A stretch of DNA of 21,469 bases from contig JAGBSR010000074.1 of assembly GCA_017631745.1 (NCBI GenBank), positions 1-21,469 on the forward strand, in the 5' to 3' direction. The stretch comes from Clostridia bacterium. Lineage in GTDB: Bacteria; Bacillota; Clostridia; Oscillospirales; Acutalibacteraceae. Shown one piece after another: positions 15,279 to 21,469 of this stretch (its first letter is position 1; every line of letters starts with the position of its first letter). The notes below the pieces were generated by a model, which saw nothing but the letters and a program-made list of their open reading frames with translations, did not search any database and was not told the origin of the DNA. The position numbers were made by a program, and so were the translations under genes.

Positions 15279-15852
15279 ATTAATCCCTATGCTTGAAGCT
15301 GTGCTGTTTGCAATGGGTGAGCCCATAGAAATTGAGCGACTTTGTGTAGCTCTCGAACTTGATGAAATAGTTGTAAGCGATGCTCTTGCAAAGCTTCAGG
15401 AAAAGTATGAGGACGACACTTGTGGCATATGCCTTTTAAAACTTGATAACAAATATCAGATCTGCACAAAGCAGAAATTTGCCGACAGCATCAGAAGCGT
15501 AATTGAAGTTAAGAAGAATGCACCGTTATCACAGGCTGCTTTTGAAGTTCTTGCAATTATTGCATACAATCAGCCTGTTACCAAGGCGTTTGTTGAGCAG
15601 ATAAGAGGCGTTGACTGCAGCGGTGTAATTTCATCTCTTTGTCAGAAGTCACTTATTGAAGAAAGAGGTAGACTCGACCTGCCCGGCAGACCTCTTATTT
15701 ACGGTACAACTGCCGAATTTTTAAGATGCTTCTGCATTTCTTCACTCGATGAGCTTCCGCCCTTACCTGAAAATAAGAGTGAGCAAGCGGCTTCAACTGA
15801 AAGTGAGTCTGAGGAAGATAATTCAAAAGTAAATTTTTCTGAAATTCAGTGA
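15265..15852 (+). CDS. scpB: Segregation and condensation protein B
   Basis: ScpB forms a dimer that binds the middle of ScpA in the SMC complex. The 195-residue product contains the two winged-helix domains of the family: the first includes EAVLFAMGEPI (11-21) and the second the typical ALEVLAIIAYNQPV-like stretch (about 94-107, here FEVLAIIAYNQPVT), with GRPLIYGTT (146-154) near the end. The last 30 residues are acidic and serine-rich, as often found. GAGGAGG (15249-15255), inside scpA, is the ribosome binding site. No intrinsic terminator follows, but a promoter for the next block begins 20 bases past the stop. Confidence 0.95.
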   Translation: MNNSELIPMLEAVLFAMGEPIEIERLCVALELDEIVVSDALAKLQEKYEDDTCGICLLKLDNKYQICTKQKFADSIRSVIEVKKNAPLSQAAFEVLAIIAYNQPVTKAFVEQIRGVDCSGVISSLCQKSLIEERGRLDLPGRPLIYGTTAEFLRCFCISSLDELPPLPENKSEQAASTESESEEDNSKVNFSEIQ

Positions 15853-15871
15853 ACAGTTTTTTAATAAACGG

Positions 15872-15903
15872 TTGACGAAACTCAATCTTTAATGTAATAT
15901 AAT
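15872..15903 (+). promoter_or_regulatory. Probable sigma-A promoter for the ytfI-ytfJ block
   Basis: TTGACG (15872-15877) is followed after 17 bases by TAATAT (15895-15900), with a TG just upstream of the -10. An overlapping TATAAT at 15898-15903 would need a 20-base spacer and is less likely. It lies in the 78-base gap after scpB, in an A/T-rich context, and would give a leader of about 25 bases before the GTG start at 15931. Confidence 0.6.
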
Positions 15904-15930
15904 AAGAGAATTATAGAAAGGGGTGAAAGG

Positions 15931-16650
15931 GTGACAGGATTTCAGATATTTTTGTGTGTATTACTCGGAATAATCGCATTTTTAGTGCTTATACTTTCAA
16001 TCCCCGTCAAGATTTCTCTTGCTTTTGATAATAAGATTCACCTTACTGTGAAATATCTTTTCATCAAGCTTGATATTTTACCTGCCGGCCCAAGTAAGCC
16101 CAAAGAGCCTAAGCCTAAAAAAGAACCCAAACCAAAGCCCGAAAAGCCTAAGGATGAAGTTCCGAAAGAGAAAAAGCCCAATCCTATTCTCGAAATGGTA
16201 AAGGCAAATGGCTATGACGGTATGATGCTCGTAATTAAAAATCTCGGAAGAGTACTCGGCACATATGGCGGAAAATTATTTAAAAGCGTTGTATTTGATG
16301 AAATTGATGTTTATGTCAGTGTGGGCACAGGCGATGCTGCATCAACGGCTATAAAATACGGCGAAACCTGCCAGAAGGTTTACCCTGTATTCGGCTTTAT
16401 CTGCTCAAACAATATCGTAAAAAAATATGATATTCTTGTTGAACCCGACTTTTTAGCAAACAAAACCGAAAGTGAATTGTTCATTGATTTCAGTGTAACA
16501 ATCAGAAAAATTATAAACGCAACCATTGCAATGGTATTCAGGCTCATTTTCAATGTCGGTCTTAAGTTTATACTCGGCTCTAAGAAAGGCAAAGAAAACA
16601 CAGAGTCTAACGATACAAAAACGGCAACAGCCGAAACTAAGATTGGTTAA
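15931..16650 (+). CDS. DUF2953 domain-containing membrane protein (YtfI-like)
   Basis: The 239-residue product has an N-terminal membrane helix (about 4-25) and a lysine-proline-glutamate-rich linker (about 53-83, repeated KPKEPK-type units). A DUF2953 domain follows, recognisable by DEIDVYVSVGTGDAASTAI (about 128-146) and the PDFLANKTE region. Its gene is directly followed by a ytfJ homologue, matching the ytfI-ytfJ pair of Bacillus. It starts with GTG at 15931, seven bases after AAAGGGG (15917-15923); no ATG fits. The function of YtfI is not well defined; a spore-related role is inferred only from the neighbour. The linker could span cell-wall or interdomain space. Confidence 0.82.
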   Translation: MTGFQIFLCVLLGIIAFLVLILSIPVKISLAFDNKIHLTVKYLFIKLDILPAGPSKPKEPKPKKEPKPKPEKPKDEVPKEKKPNPILEMVKANGYDGMMLVIKNLGRVLGTYGGKLFKSVVFDEIDVYVSVGTGDAASTAIKYGETCQKVYPVFGFICSNNIVKKYDILVEPDFLANKTESELFIDFSVTIRKIINATIAMVFRLIFNVGLKFILGSKKGKENTESNDTKTATAETKIG

Positions 16651-16671
16651 ATAATGAAAGGATGATATAAT

Positions 16672-17079
16672 ATGGCAGAAAAATCAGCAGGCGCAATTCT
16701 CGCTTCAACAATCGAAAAAATCCGTGATCTTGTAGACACAAGCACAATCATCGGTGAAGCTATCTATGCAGAAGGCGGCACAACAATCATTCCCGTATCA
16801 AAGGTTACATATGGCTTCGCTTCAGGCGGTGCTGACTTCCCCTCAAAGGGCAATCAGGAGCTCTTCGGTGGCGGCGGTGGTGCAGGTGTTACAATCACAC
16901 CCGTTGCTTTCCTTGTAATAAACAACGGTGATGTTACACTTAAGCACATCACAGCTTATGACAACGCAGCTGAAAGAGTTGTTAACCTTGTTCCCGAAAT
17001 GTTTGACAAGGTAACAGGTCTTATGAACAAGACCAAGAAGGATGTTGTAATTCCCGACGCTGAGGTTGAGGAAGTATAA
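16672..17079 (+). CDS. ytfJ: GerW/YtfJ family spore protein
   Basis: The 135-residue product matches the GerW/YtfJ sporulation family. Visible family features are the IGEAIYAEGGTTIIPVSKVTYGF block (about 27-49), the ASGGADF segment, a glycine run followed by GAGVTITPVAFLVI (about 68-84), and the C-terminal PEMFDKV stretch. The gene is usually beside ytfI, as here. In Bacillus, YtfJ/GerW is a spore protein linked to germination with particular germinants. This gene supports the idea that the host makes spores. AAAGGATG is the ribosome binding site upstream of ATG 16672. Many codons here are the favoured ones of the window (GGT, GCT, ACA), which may suggest good expression. Confidence 0.92.
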   Translation: MAEKSAGAILASTIEKIRDLVDTSTIIGEAIYAEGGTTIIPVSKVTYGFASGGADFPSKGNQELFGGGGGAGVTITPVAFLVINNGDVTLKHITAYDNAAERVVNLVPEMFDKVTGLMNKTKKDVVIPDAEVEEV

Positions 17080-17104
17080 TTTTCCTGAAATATTAATTTT
17101 AAAT

Positions 17105-17140
17105 CAACCGCCTGCATATCATATAATCGGCAGGTGGTTG
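17105..17140 (+). promoter_or_regulatory. Stem burying the Shine-Dalgarno of the dacF-like gene
   Basis: CAACCGCCTGC (17105-17115) pairs with GCAGGTGGTTG (17130-17140) over 11 positions with one G-U pair; the loop is 14 bases. The 3' arm contains AGGTGG (17132-17137), the only plausible ribosome binding site of the carboxypeptidase gene starting at 17143 (or 17134). The stem would therefore hide it in the ytfJ-dacF readthrough transcript. No U-run follows, so a terminator is unlikely. A role in translation control is inference. Confidence 0.5.
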
Positions 17141-17142
17141 CT

Positions 17143-18270
17143 TTGTTACTGAAAAAACTGTTTTTTACTCTGTTTTGCATCATATTTTTCTCTTTTTCGG
17201 TGTACTCTGTCCATGAGCCGACCGTAAGTGCTCAAAGTTCAGTTGTTATCAACGCCGAGACAAAAGAGATAATTTATGAAAAAAATGCATATAAGCACCG
17301 TTCAATGGCGAGCACAACGAAGATAATGACTGCAATTCTTGCAATAGAGTCGGGCAGGATGTCGGAAGTTGTAACAGCTGAAAATATGCAGGCAGAGGGC
17401 TCGTCAATAGGTCTTGAAAACGGCAATAAGCTCACTCTTGAAGCACTTGTATGGGGTATGATGCTCGAATCGGGCAACGATGCCGCAAAGCTGACAGCCA
17501 ACTTTCTTGTAGGTAGCGAGGAAAGCTTTTCGCAGTTGATGAATAAAAAGGCTCAAGAAATCGGTATGTGCGATACAAATTTTGTAACCGCATCAGGTCT
17601 TGATGATAAAAATCATTATTCTACGGCTTATGATATGGCTCTTCTCGGTGCATATGCACTTTCAAATCCCTTGTTCCGCGAGATATGCTCGAGTAAATCA
17701 AAAACAGTCAGCTTTATAGAGCCGGATATTTCAAAGACTTTTTCCAACCATAATAAGCTTCTTTCCTATTACGAGGGTACTATCGGTATCAAGACGGGCT
17801 TTACCAAAAAGAGCGGTCGCTGTCTTGTGTCAGCCTGTGAGAAGGGTGGCAGTATTTTTGTAGCCGTGACACTTAATGCAGGTGATGATTGGAACGACCA
17901 TATGAAGCTTTACAACTATGTATCTGAGGTCTGTGAGGATACTGAAGTATATATCCGCATACCTGATAGTATGAGAGTATACGGCGGAAATGATGTCTGT
18001 GCTGAAATTCAGTTGAAAGAAAACCCCGTAAATGTAAGCTTGTTTGGTGACAATAATCTTACACAGAAAATATATTTGCCTGAATTTATCTATGCGCCTG
18101 TTAAAAAGGGTGACATTATAGGCAAGGCTCAGCTGTTAAATAACGGCAGGGTAGTGCTCGAAAGAGATATTGTTTCAAACAGTGATATTTCTTCTATTGC
18201 ACCTGAGCCTGAAAAAGCAAATTTTTTCATAAAAATTTTCAGTGCGATAACTGATTTATTTAATAACTGA
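17143..18270 (+). CDS. dacF: D-alanyl-D-alanine carboxypeptidase, S11 family (DacF-like)
   Basis: The product (375 residues from TTG 17143) is a penicillin-binding D,D-carboxypeptidase that removes the terminal D-alanine from peptidoglycan stem peptides. A hydrophobic export signal spans about residues 2-23. The three active-site motifs are STTK (57-60), SGN (110-112) and KTG (217-219). The C-terminal beta domain (about 255-345) and a final amphipathic stretch (FFIKIFSAITDLF) that anchors such enzymes to the membrane are present. Start choice is uncertain: TTG 17143 lies five bases after AGGTGG, while an in-frame GTG at 17134 overlaps it. The neighbourhood with ytfJ and rluB favours a DacF/DacB-type sporulation enzyme over the housekeeping DacA, but this is inferred from context. 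Confidence 0.9.
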   Translation: MLLKKLFFTLFCIIFFSFSVYSVHEPTVSAQSSVVINAETKEIIYEKNAYKHRSMASTTKIMTAILAIESGRMSEVVTAENMQAEGSSIGLENGNKLTLEALVWGMMLESGNDAAKLTANFLVGSEESFSQLMNKKAQEIGMCDTNFVTASGLDDKNHYSTAYDMALLGAYALSNPLFREICSSKSKTVSFIEPDISKTFSNHNKLLSYYEGTIGIKTGFTKKSGRCLVSACEKGGSIFVAVTLNAGDDWNDHMKLYNYVSEVCEDTEVYIRIPDSMRVYGGNDVCAEIQLKENPVNVSLFGDNNLTQKIYLPEFIYAPVKKGDIIGKAQLLNNGRVVLERDIVSNSDISSIAPEPEKANFFIKIFSAITDLFNN

Positions 18271-18282
18271 AAGGACTATAAT

Positions 18283-19020
18283 ATGGCAGAAGTCAGACTT
18301 CAGAAGTTTTTAGCCGAAAGCGGTGTTGCTTCAAGACGAAAGAGCGAAGAGCTCATCGATCAGGGCAAGGTTAAGGTCAACGGCAGAGTCGCCATGATTG
18401 GTGATAAGATTGACCCTAAAAAAGACACCGTTACCGTAAACGGCAAAAAAATAGTTAAAACAAAGACATTCACATATGTTGTTTTGCATAAGCCAAGAGG
18501 GTTCATCACAACAATGAACGATGAAATGGACAGAAAGTGTGTTGCAGAGCTCATAAAAGATGTACCCGGCAGAGTTTATCCTGTGGGCCGTCTTGACCGT
18601 GACAGCGAGGGCATGCTCCTTTTCACAAACGACGGTGCATTTGCCAATGCTATGACACATCCCACTAAGCACGTGCCTAAGACTTATCGTGTTACTGTCA
18701 GACCATCTATCACTGAAGATCAGATTACAGCTCTTACTCAGGGCGTAATCATCGACGACAGAAAGACAGCTCCTGCGGAAGTGAGAGTTGTAACAAAGGA
18801 AGAGGGCAGAGTTGTTCTTGAAATTATCCTTTACGAGGGCAGAAACCGTCAGATAAGAAAAATGTGCGAAGAAGTCGGACTCGAGGTAGCTCGACTCAAG
18901 AGAACAGCCATCGGCTCAATCAAGCTCGGTATGCTTAAGCAGGGCGCCTGGAGAAATCTCACAGATGATGAAGTGAGAAAGCTTATGATTGCCGCCGGTC
19001 TTGAAAGAAAGAAGAAATAA
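18283..19020 (+). CDS. rluB: Ribosomal large subunit pseudouridine synthase, RsuA/RluB family
   Basis: The 245-residue product has an N-terminal S4 RNA-binding domain (4-60; VRLQKFLAESGVASRRKSEE) and a catalytic domain with the family aspartate Asp105 in VGRLDRDSEG. The C-terminal RNRQIRKM motif lies near 193-200. RluB makes the pseudouridine near position 2605 of 23S rRNA in E. coli; RsuA and RluE-like relatives share these motifs, so the exact target is inferred from the Firmicutes scpB-dacF-rluB neighbourhood. AAAGGAC lies upstream of ATG 18283, 12 bases after the dacF stop, indicating cotranscription. Confidence 0.92.
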   Translation: MAEVRLQKFLAESGVASRRKSEELIDQGKVKVNGRVAMIGDKIDPKKDTVTVNGKKIVKTKTFTYVVLHKPRGFITTMNDEMDRKCVAELIKDVPGRVYPVGRLDRDSEGMLLFTNDGAFANAMTHPTKHVPKTYRVTVRPSITEDQITALTQGVIIDDRKTAPAEVRVVTKEEGRVVLEIILYEGRNRQIRKMCEEVGLEVARLKRTAIGSIKLGMLKQGAWRNLTDDEVRKLMIAAGLERKKK

Positions 19021-19021
19021 T

Positions 19022-19357
19022 ATGATTTATTTCAAAAACACAGTCAGTCCCGACAATGATAAGGCTATATTTTTTCAGGCCCTTGACGGGGAAAAATCAA
19101 TCGGCAGATGCACGTTGATTCTCGAAGAAAAATATGCCAATATAACAGAACTTACCTTTAGTGATGTTTTTGCAGGTGAAGGACTTTTAAAAAGCGCCTT
19201 CAATTATGCTTGCTTAAGAAATTATTATATGGGCAGATGCACAGCTGAAAATGCTGATAAATTGCTTATAAAGGCAGGCTTTCAGAAAGTAAACGGAGTA
19301 TATGAAAACGACATTCCGACAATACTGATGGGAAGCTGCGCAAGCTGTAATAAATAA
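19022..19357 (+). CDS. Small hypothetical protein, possibly GNAT-derived
   Basis: The 111-residue product starts one base after the rluB stop, with only a weak AAAGAAGAAA ribosome binding site, so it probably depends on readthrough translation. I do not recognise it securely. A run of strands (AIFFQALDGEKSIGRCTLI), then TELTFSDVFAGEGLLKSAFNYACL, then a terminal AGFQKVNGVYEND, looks like a shortened GNAT fold in which the helix after the acetyl-CoA loop (VFAGEGLLKSA) lacks the normal Q/RxxGxG/A loop. The C-terminus GSCASC (104-109) has a CxxC pair, and three further cysteines occur. There is no signal or membrane segment. It may be a degenerate acetyltransferase or a clade-specific protein; codon use is like the neighbours, supporting it as a real gene. 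Confidence 0.6.
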   Translation: MIYFKNTVSPDNDKAIFFQALDGEKSIGRCTLILEEKYANITELTFSDVFAGEGLLKSAFNYACLRNYYMGRCTAENADKLLIKAGFQKVNGVYENDIPTILMGSCASCNK

Positions 19358-19386
19358 TATAGATTTCTCAAACGGAGGAACCATAA

Positions 19387-20265
19387 ATGATAAGAAGTAT
19401 GACAGGCTTCGGAAGAAGTCAGGATATATTGGACGGCATGAGCATTTCCGTTGAAATAAAAAGTGTAAACCACAGATATTTCGACTTCTCCTGCCGAGTA
19501 CCGAGAAGCTACGGCTTTCTCGAAGAAAAGCTCAAGACTTATATTCAGACTCTTGTTGCAAGAGGTAAAATTGAATGCTATGTAAGCATTGAAGCTTTGG
19601 AAATTGACGAGTGTATTGTCAATGTCAACCATTCTCTTGCGGCAGGGTACATCGAAGCGCTCAAGGAAATCAGCGAAAGATATAATCTGCCTGATGACAT
19701 CACTGTTTCATCGGTTGCTAAATATCACGACATTTTCTCTGTACATAAAAGTGAAGCTGATGAGGAAAGAATCTGGAATGCAGTTAAAACTATTGCCGAT
19801 AAAGCCATCGCTTCATTTGTCGCAATGAGAGAAAAAGAAGGCGAAAAGCTTAAGGATGATATTCTTTCAAGATGTGATACAATTCTTTCAAATGTATCAT
19901 TTATTGAAGAGCGTTCACCTGAGACTGTTAAGGAATATAACGAGAAGCTTCTCGAGAGAATGAAGACAGTACTCGGCGATGTTCAGGTAGACGAACAGAG
20001 ACTTCTTACAGAGGCAGCTATTTATGCTGATAAAATTGCGGTTGCCGAAGAGACTGTCAGACTCAGAAGCCACATCGCTCAGATGCACGAATTTATGGAC
20101 AGCACTGTTGCAATCGGCAGAAAGATGGACTTCCTTATTCAGGAGTTCAACCGCGAAGCTAATACAATAGGCTCAAAGGCTCAGGATGTTGAGATTGCCA
20201 AGAAGGTAATTGATATCAAGGCCGAGATAGAAAAAATCAGAGAACAGGTTCAGAATATTGAATAA
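19387..20265 (+). CDS. yicC: YicC/YloC family endoribonuclease
   Basis: The 292-residue product has the YicC N-terminal domain, opening with MIRSMTGFGR and continuing with SVEIKSVNHRYFD (about 21-33) and KIECYVSIE (about 61-69). The C-terminal DUF1732 domain follows, with the signature MDFLIQEFNREANTIGSKA (about 250-268) before a final helix. Members cleave single-stranded RNA in E. coli and B. subtilis and form ring-like hexamers (family knowledge). ACGGAGGAA (19374-19382) is upstream of ATG 19387. It heads the conserved yloC-remA-gmk-rpoZ-priA cluster of Firmicutes. Confidence 0.93.
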   Translation: MIRSMTGFGRSQDILDGMSISVEIKSVNHRYFDFSCRVPRSYGFLEEKLKTYIQTLVARGKIECYVSIEALEIDECIVNVNHSLAAGYIEALKEISERYNLPDDITVSSVAKYHDIFSVHKSEADEERIWNAVKTIADKAIASFVAMREKEGEKLKDDILSRCDTILSNVSFIEERSPETVKEYNEKLLERMKTVLGDVQVDEQRLLTEAAIYADKIAVAEETVRLRSHIAQMHEFMDSTVAIGRKMDFLIQEFNREANTIGSKAQDVEIAKKVIDIKAEIEKIREQVQNIE

Positions 20266-20277
20266 GGTGAGAATGCA

Positions 20278-20547
20278 ATGAAATTAATTAATATCGGTTT
20301 CGGTAATATGATTAACGCTCAGCGTCTCGTTGCAATCGTCAGTCCGGATTCTGCACCTATCAAAAGACTTATTCAGGAATGTAAAGAAAGAGGCACTCTC
20401 ATAGATGCTACCCAGGGCAGACGCACAAGAGCGGTTATGATTATGGATAGCGACCATGTAATACTTACATATCTTCAGTGTGAGACCGTTGCCAACCGTC
20501 TTGATTCCGATGCAGATATCTGCGAGGAGGATTGCGCTGATGAATAA
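20278..20547 (+). CDS. remA: Extracellular matrix regulator RemA family protein
   Basis: The 89-residue product is a RemA (DUF370) protein: opening LINIGFGNMI (3-12), then RLVAIVSPDSAPIKRLIQ (16-33), GTLIDATQGRRTRAVMIMDS (39-58) and HVILTYLQ. In B. subtilis RemA is a DNA-binding oligomer that activates biofilm matrix and osmoprotection genes. In Clostridia the target set is unknown and RemA may simply be a general regulator. The final ten residues are acidic with two cysteines, an ordinary tail for the family. AAGGTGAG is the likely ribosome binding site. The stop region overlaps the gmk start by eight bases, and yloC-remA-gmk synteny supports the call. Confidence 0.93.
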   Translation: MKLINIGFGNMINAQRLVAIVSPDSAPIKRLIQECKERGTLIDATQGRRTRAVMIMDSDHVILTYLQCETVANRLDSDADICEEDCADE

Positions 20548-21151
20548 TAACGGTGTTCTTGTTGTTGTATCCGCTCCGTCAGGTTGCGGTAAAGACACTA
20601 TCATTGCCGAGGTGCTTAAAAAGACAGATGACGCATTTGTTTCGGTTTCAATGACCACAAGAGCCATGAGACCCGGCGAAAAAGAGGGCGTCAACTATTA
20701 CTTTGTTTCACAGACAGAGTTTGAAGAAAAAATCGACCAGGGTGAAATGCTCGAGTATGCCCGTTACGGAAGCAATTATTACGGCACTCCTGCCGGCCCC
20801 GTAAGAAAGCTACTCAGCGAGGGCAAAACAGTTATTCTTATCATAGAAGTTCAGGGTGCAGGTAATGTAAAGAGACTTTTCCCTGATGCTTGTGCGATAT
20901 TTATAATTCCCCCGTCATTTGAAATCCTCGAAAAACGCCTTCGCGGCAGAGGTACTGACGACAATGATTCAATAATTAAACGCCTTGAGATTGCAAAGGA
21001 TGAGCTTGCAAGAGCTGTTGAATTTGATTATATCGTGGAAAATGATGTTCTCGAAGAGGCAGTTGAAGATATCATCACAATTATCAAGGCCGAAAAATTA
21101 AAAACAAATAAAATGAAAAATAAATTAAGTGAGGTAATAAACAATGCTTAA
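20540..21151 (+). CDS. gmk: Guanylate kinase
   Basis: Guanylate kinase phosphorylates GMP to GDP with ATP. The 203-residue product has the P-loop APSGCGKDT (12-20; Lys18), the GMP-binding arginines Arg41 and Arg44 in TTRAMRPGE, and the GMP-binding loop EYARYGSNYYGTP (72-84). The lid region RLRGRGTDD follows (about 134-142). The P-loop begins with Ala where many guanylate kinases have Gly (GPSG), a tolerated variation. ATG 20540 is chosen because GAGGAGG (20524-20530) stands nine bases upstream; the in-frame ATG at 20480 lies within remA and has no such site. It overlaps remA by eight bases and rpoZ by eight. Confidence 0.95.
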   Translation: MNNNGVLVVVSAPSGCGKDTIIAEVLKKTDDAFVSVSMTTRAMRPGEKEGVNYYFVSQTEFEEKIDQGEMLEYARYGSNYYGTPAGPVRKLLSEGKTVILIIEVQGAGNVKRLFPDACAIFIIPPSFEILEKRLRGRGTDDNDSIIKRLEIAKDELARAVEFDYIVENDVLEEAVEDIITIIKAEKLKTNKMKNKLSEVINNA

Positions 21152-21353
21152 TCCCGATTTAAGAGAATTACTCAAAAACAACACCAGCAGATATTCACTC
21201 GTAATTGCAGTTGCAAAGAGAGCAAGAACTATCGCTGAAGATCCCATTCTTAACGAAAAGTGCGGAACAGAGAAGCAGGTGTCATATGCTCTCGAAGAGT
21301 TCCTTGACGGCAAGCTCGAAATCAAAGAGCCCGAAGAAATCAGAAACATCTAA
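21144..21353 (+). CDS. rpoZ: DNA-directed RNA polymerase omega subunit
   Basis: The 69-residue product matches RpoZ, the omega subunit that helps fold and assemble the beta' subunit of RNA polymerase. It has the diagnostic RYSLVIAVAKRAR block (16-28), an A-x-x-E-type helix (SYALEEFLDGKLEI) and the usual short length. ATG 21144 overlaps the gmk stop through ATGCTTAA, and AGTGAGGT upstream can serve as ribosome binding site. Position between gmk and priA is the conserved one in Firmicutes. Confidence 0.93.
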   Translation: MLNPDLRELLKNNTSRYSLVIAVAKRARTIAEDPILNEKCGTEKQVSYALEEFLDGKLEIKEPEEIRNI

Positions 21354-21379
21354 ATTTATTTATAAGGAAGTGAAATGAT

Positions 21380-21469
21380 ATGGAACAGTCTGTTGCTCTT
21401 GTTGCGGTAGAAAATGTTGCAGATCATTTTGACATTTTTTACAGCTATACGATACCTGAAAATCTCAGA
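21380..21469 (+). CDS. priA: Primosomal protein N' (PriA helicase), N-terminal fragment
   Basis: Only the first 30 codons are inside the window. The peptide has the opening pattern of the PriA 3'-binding domain: a strand of alternating hydrophobics (VALVAVEN), then FDIFYSYTIPENL, matching the family's FDxxFxYxxP-type start. PriA restarts stalled replication forks. TAAGGAAGTG upstream of ATG 21380 is the ribosome binding site. The call relies on both this motif and the conserved gmk-rpoZ-priA order; the helicase domains are outside the window. Confidence 0.85.
   Translation, partial: MEQSVALVAVENVADHFDIFYSYTIPENLR

Noticed and set aside
17122..17127. TATAAT in the loop of the ytfJ-dacF hairpin as a sigma-A promoter
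   Set aside because: The expected -35 positions read as A/T-rich sequence unlike TTGACA, and a start there would fall in or beyond the ribosome binding site.
17105..17145. The ytfJ-dacF hairpin as an intrinsic terminator
   Set aside because: The 3' arm is followed by CTTTGTTACTG rather than a run of T, so termination would be weak.
1..21469. CRISPR array, transposase, integrase, phage or toxin-antitoxin genes
   Set aside because: No regularly spaced repeats and no such protein motifs were seen on either strand.

Overview
The window looks like a chromosomal housekeeping region of an anaerobic, spore-forming, probably gut-associated member of the Clostridia (Oscillospiraceae/Ruminococcaceae-like). 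Three things suggest this: the low-to-moderate GC content, strong AGGAGG-type ribosome binding sites, and Firmicutes-specific gene neighbourhoods (scpA-scpB-ytfI-ytfJ-dacF-rluB and yloC-remA-gmk-rpoZ-priA). The genus is an inference. All 28 genes lie on the + strand, packed tightly with many short overlaps. No tRNA, rRNA, CRISPR array, insertion sequence or phage gene was found.

Layout. (1) 1-1880: the 3' part of the GTPase gene engB/ysxC, interrupted by an in-frame TAG; a GlpP-type antiterminator; a GNAT acetyltransferase; and a small DUF378 membrane protein whose Shine-Dalgarno sits in a hairpin loop. The block ends at a clear intrinsic terminator (1847-1880). (2) 1881-2118: a gene-free gap holding a three-armed cloverleaf of perfect inverted repeats (1905-1985), followed by a good sigma-A promoter. 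(3) 2119-8390: an operon of two tandem M42 metallo-aminopeptidases, a GNAT enzyme, a PLP-dependent C-S lyase-like protein, a DUF2461 protein and a phosphohexomutase; this looks like peptide and amino acid salvage plus sugar phosphate metabolism. (4) 8425-12967: an exported FG-GAP/VCBS-repeat protein, an OmpR-family response regulator, its membrane histidine kinase and a YqhQ-like DUF1385 membrane protein. (5) 12964-15852: prmC (release factor methylation), an M50 site-2-protease-like membrane protease, and scpA-scpB (condensin partners of SMC), joined by overlaps. (6) 15853-19357: a second promoter, then DUF2953 (YtfI), GerW/YtfJ, a DacF-like D,D-carboxypeptidase, RluB and a small hypothetical protein. 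ytfJ and dacF are sporulation-linked in Bacillus. (7) 19387-21469: yicC/yloC, remA, gmk, rpoZ and the start of priA, a conserved Firmicutes cluster.

The most notable points are the cloverleaf of nested inverted repeats at 1905-1985, the amber codon inside the normally essential engB in a window where no gene ends in TAG, and two different hairpins that present or bury the Shine-Dalgarno of the downstream gene (DUF378 and dacF). No convincing new multi-gene system was found; most genes are ordinary core functions.
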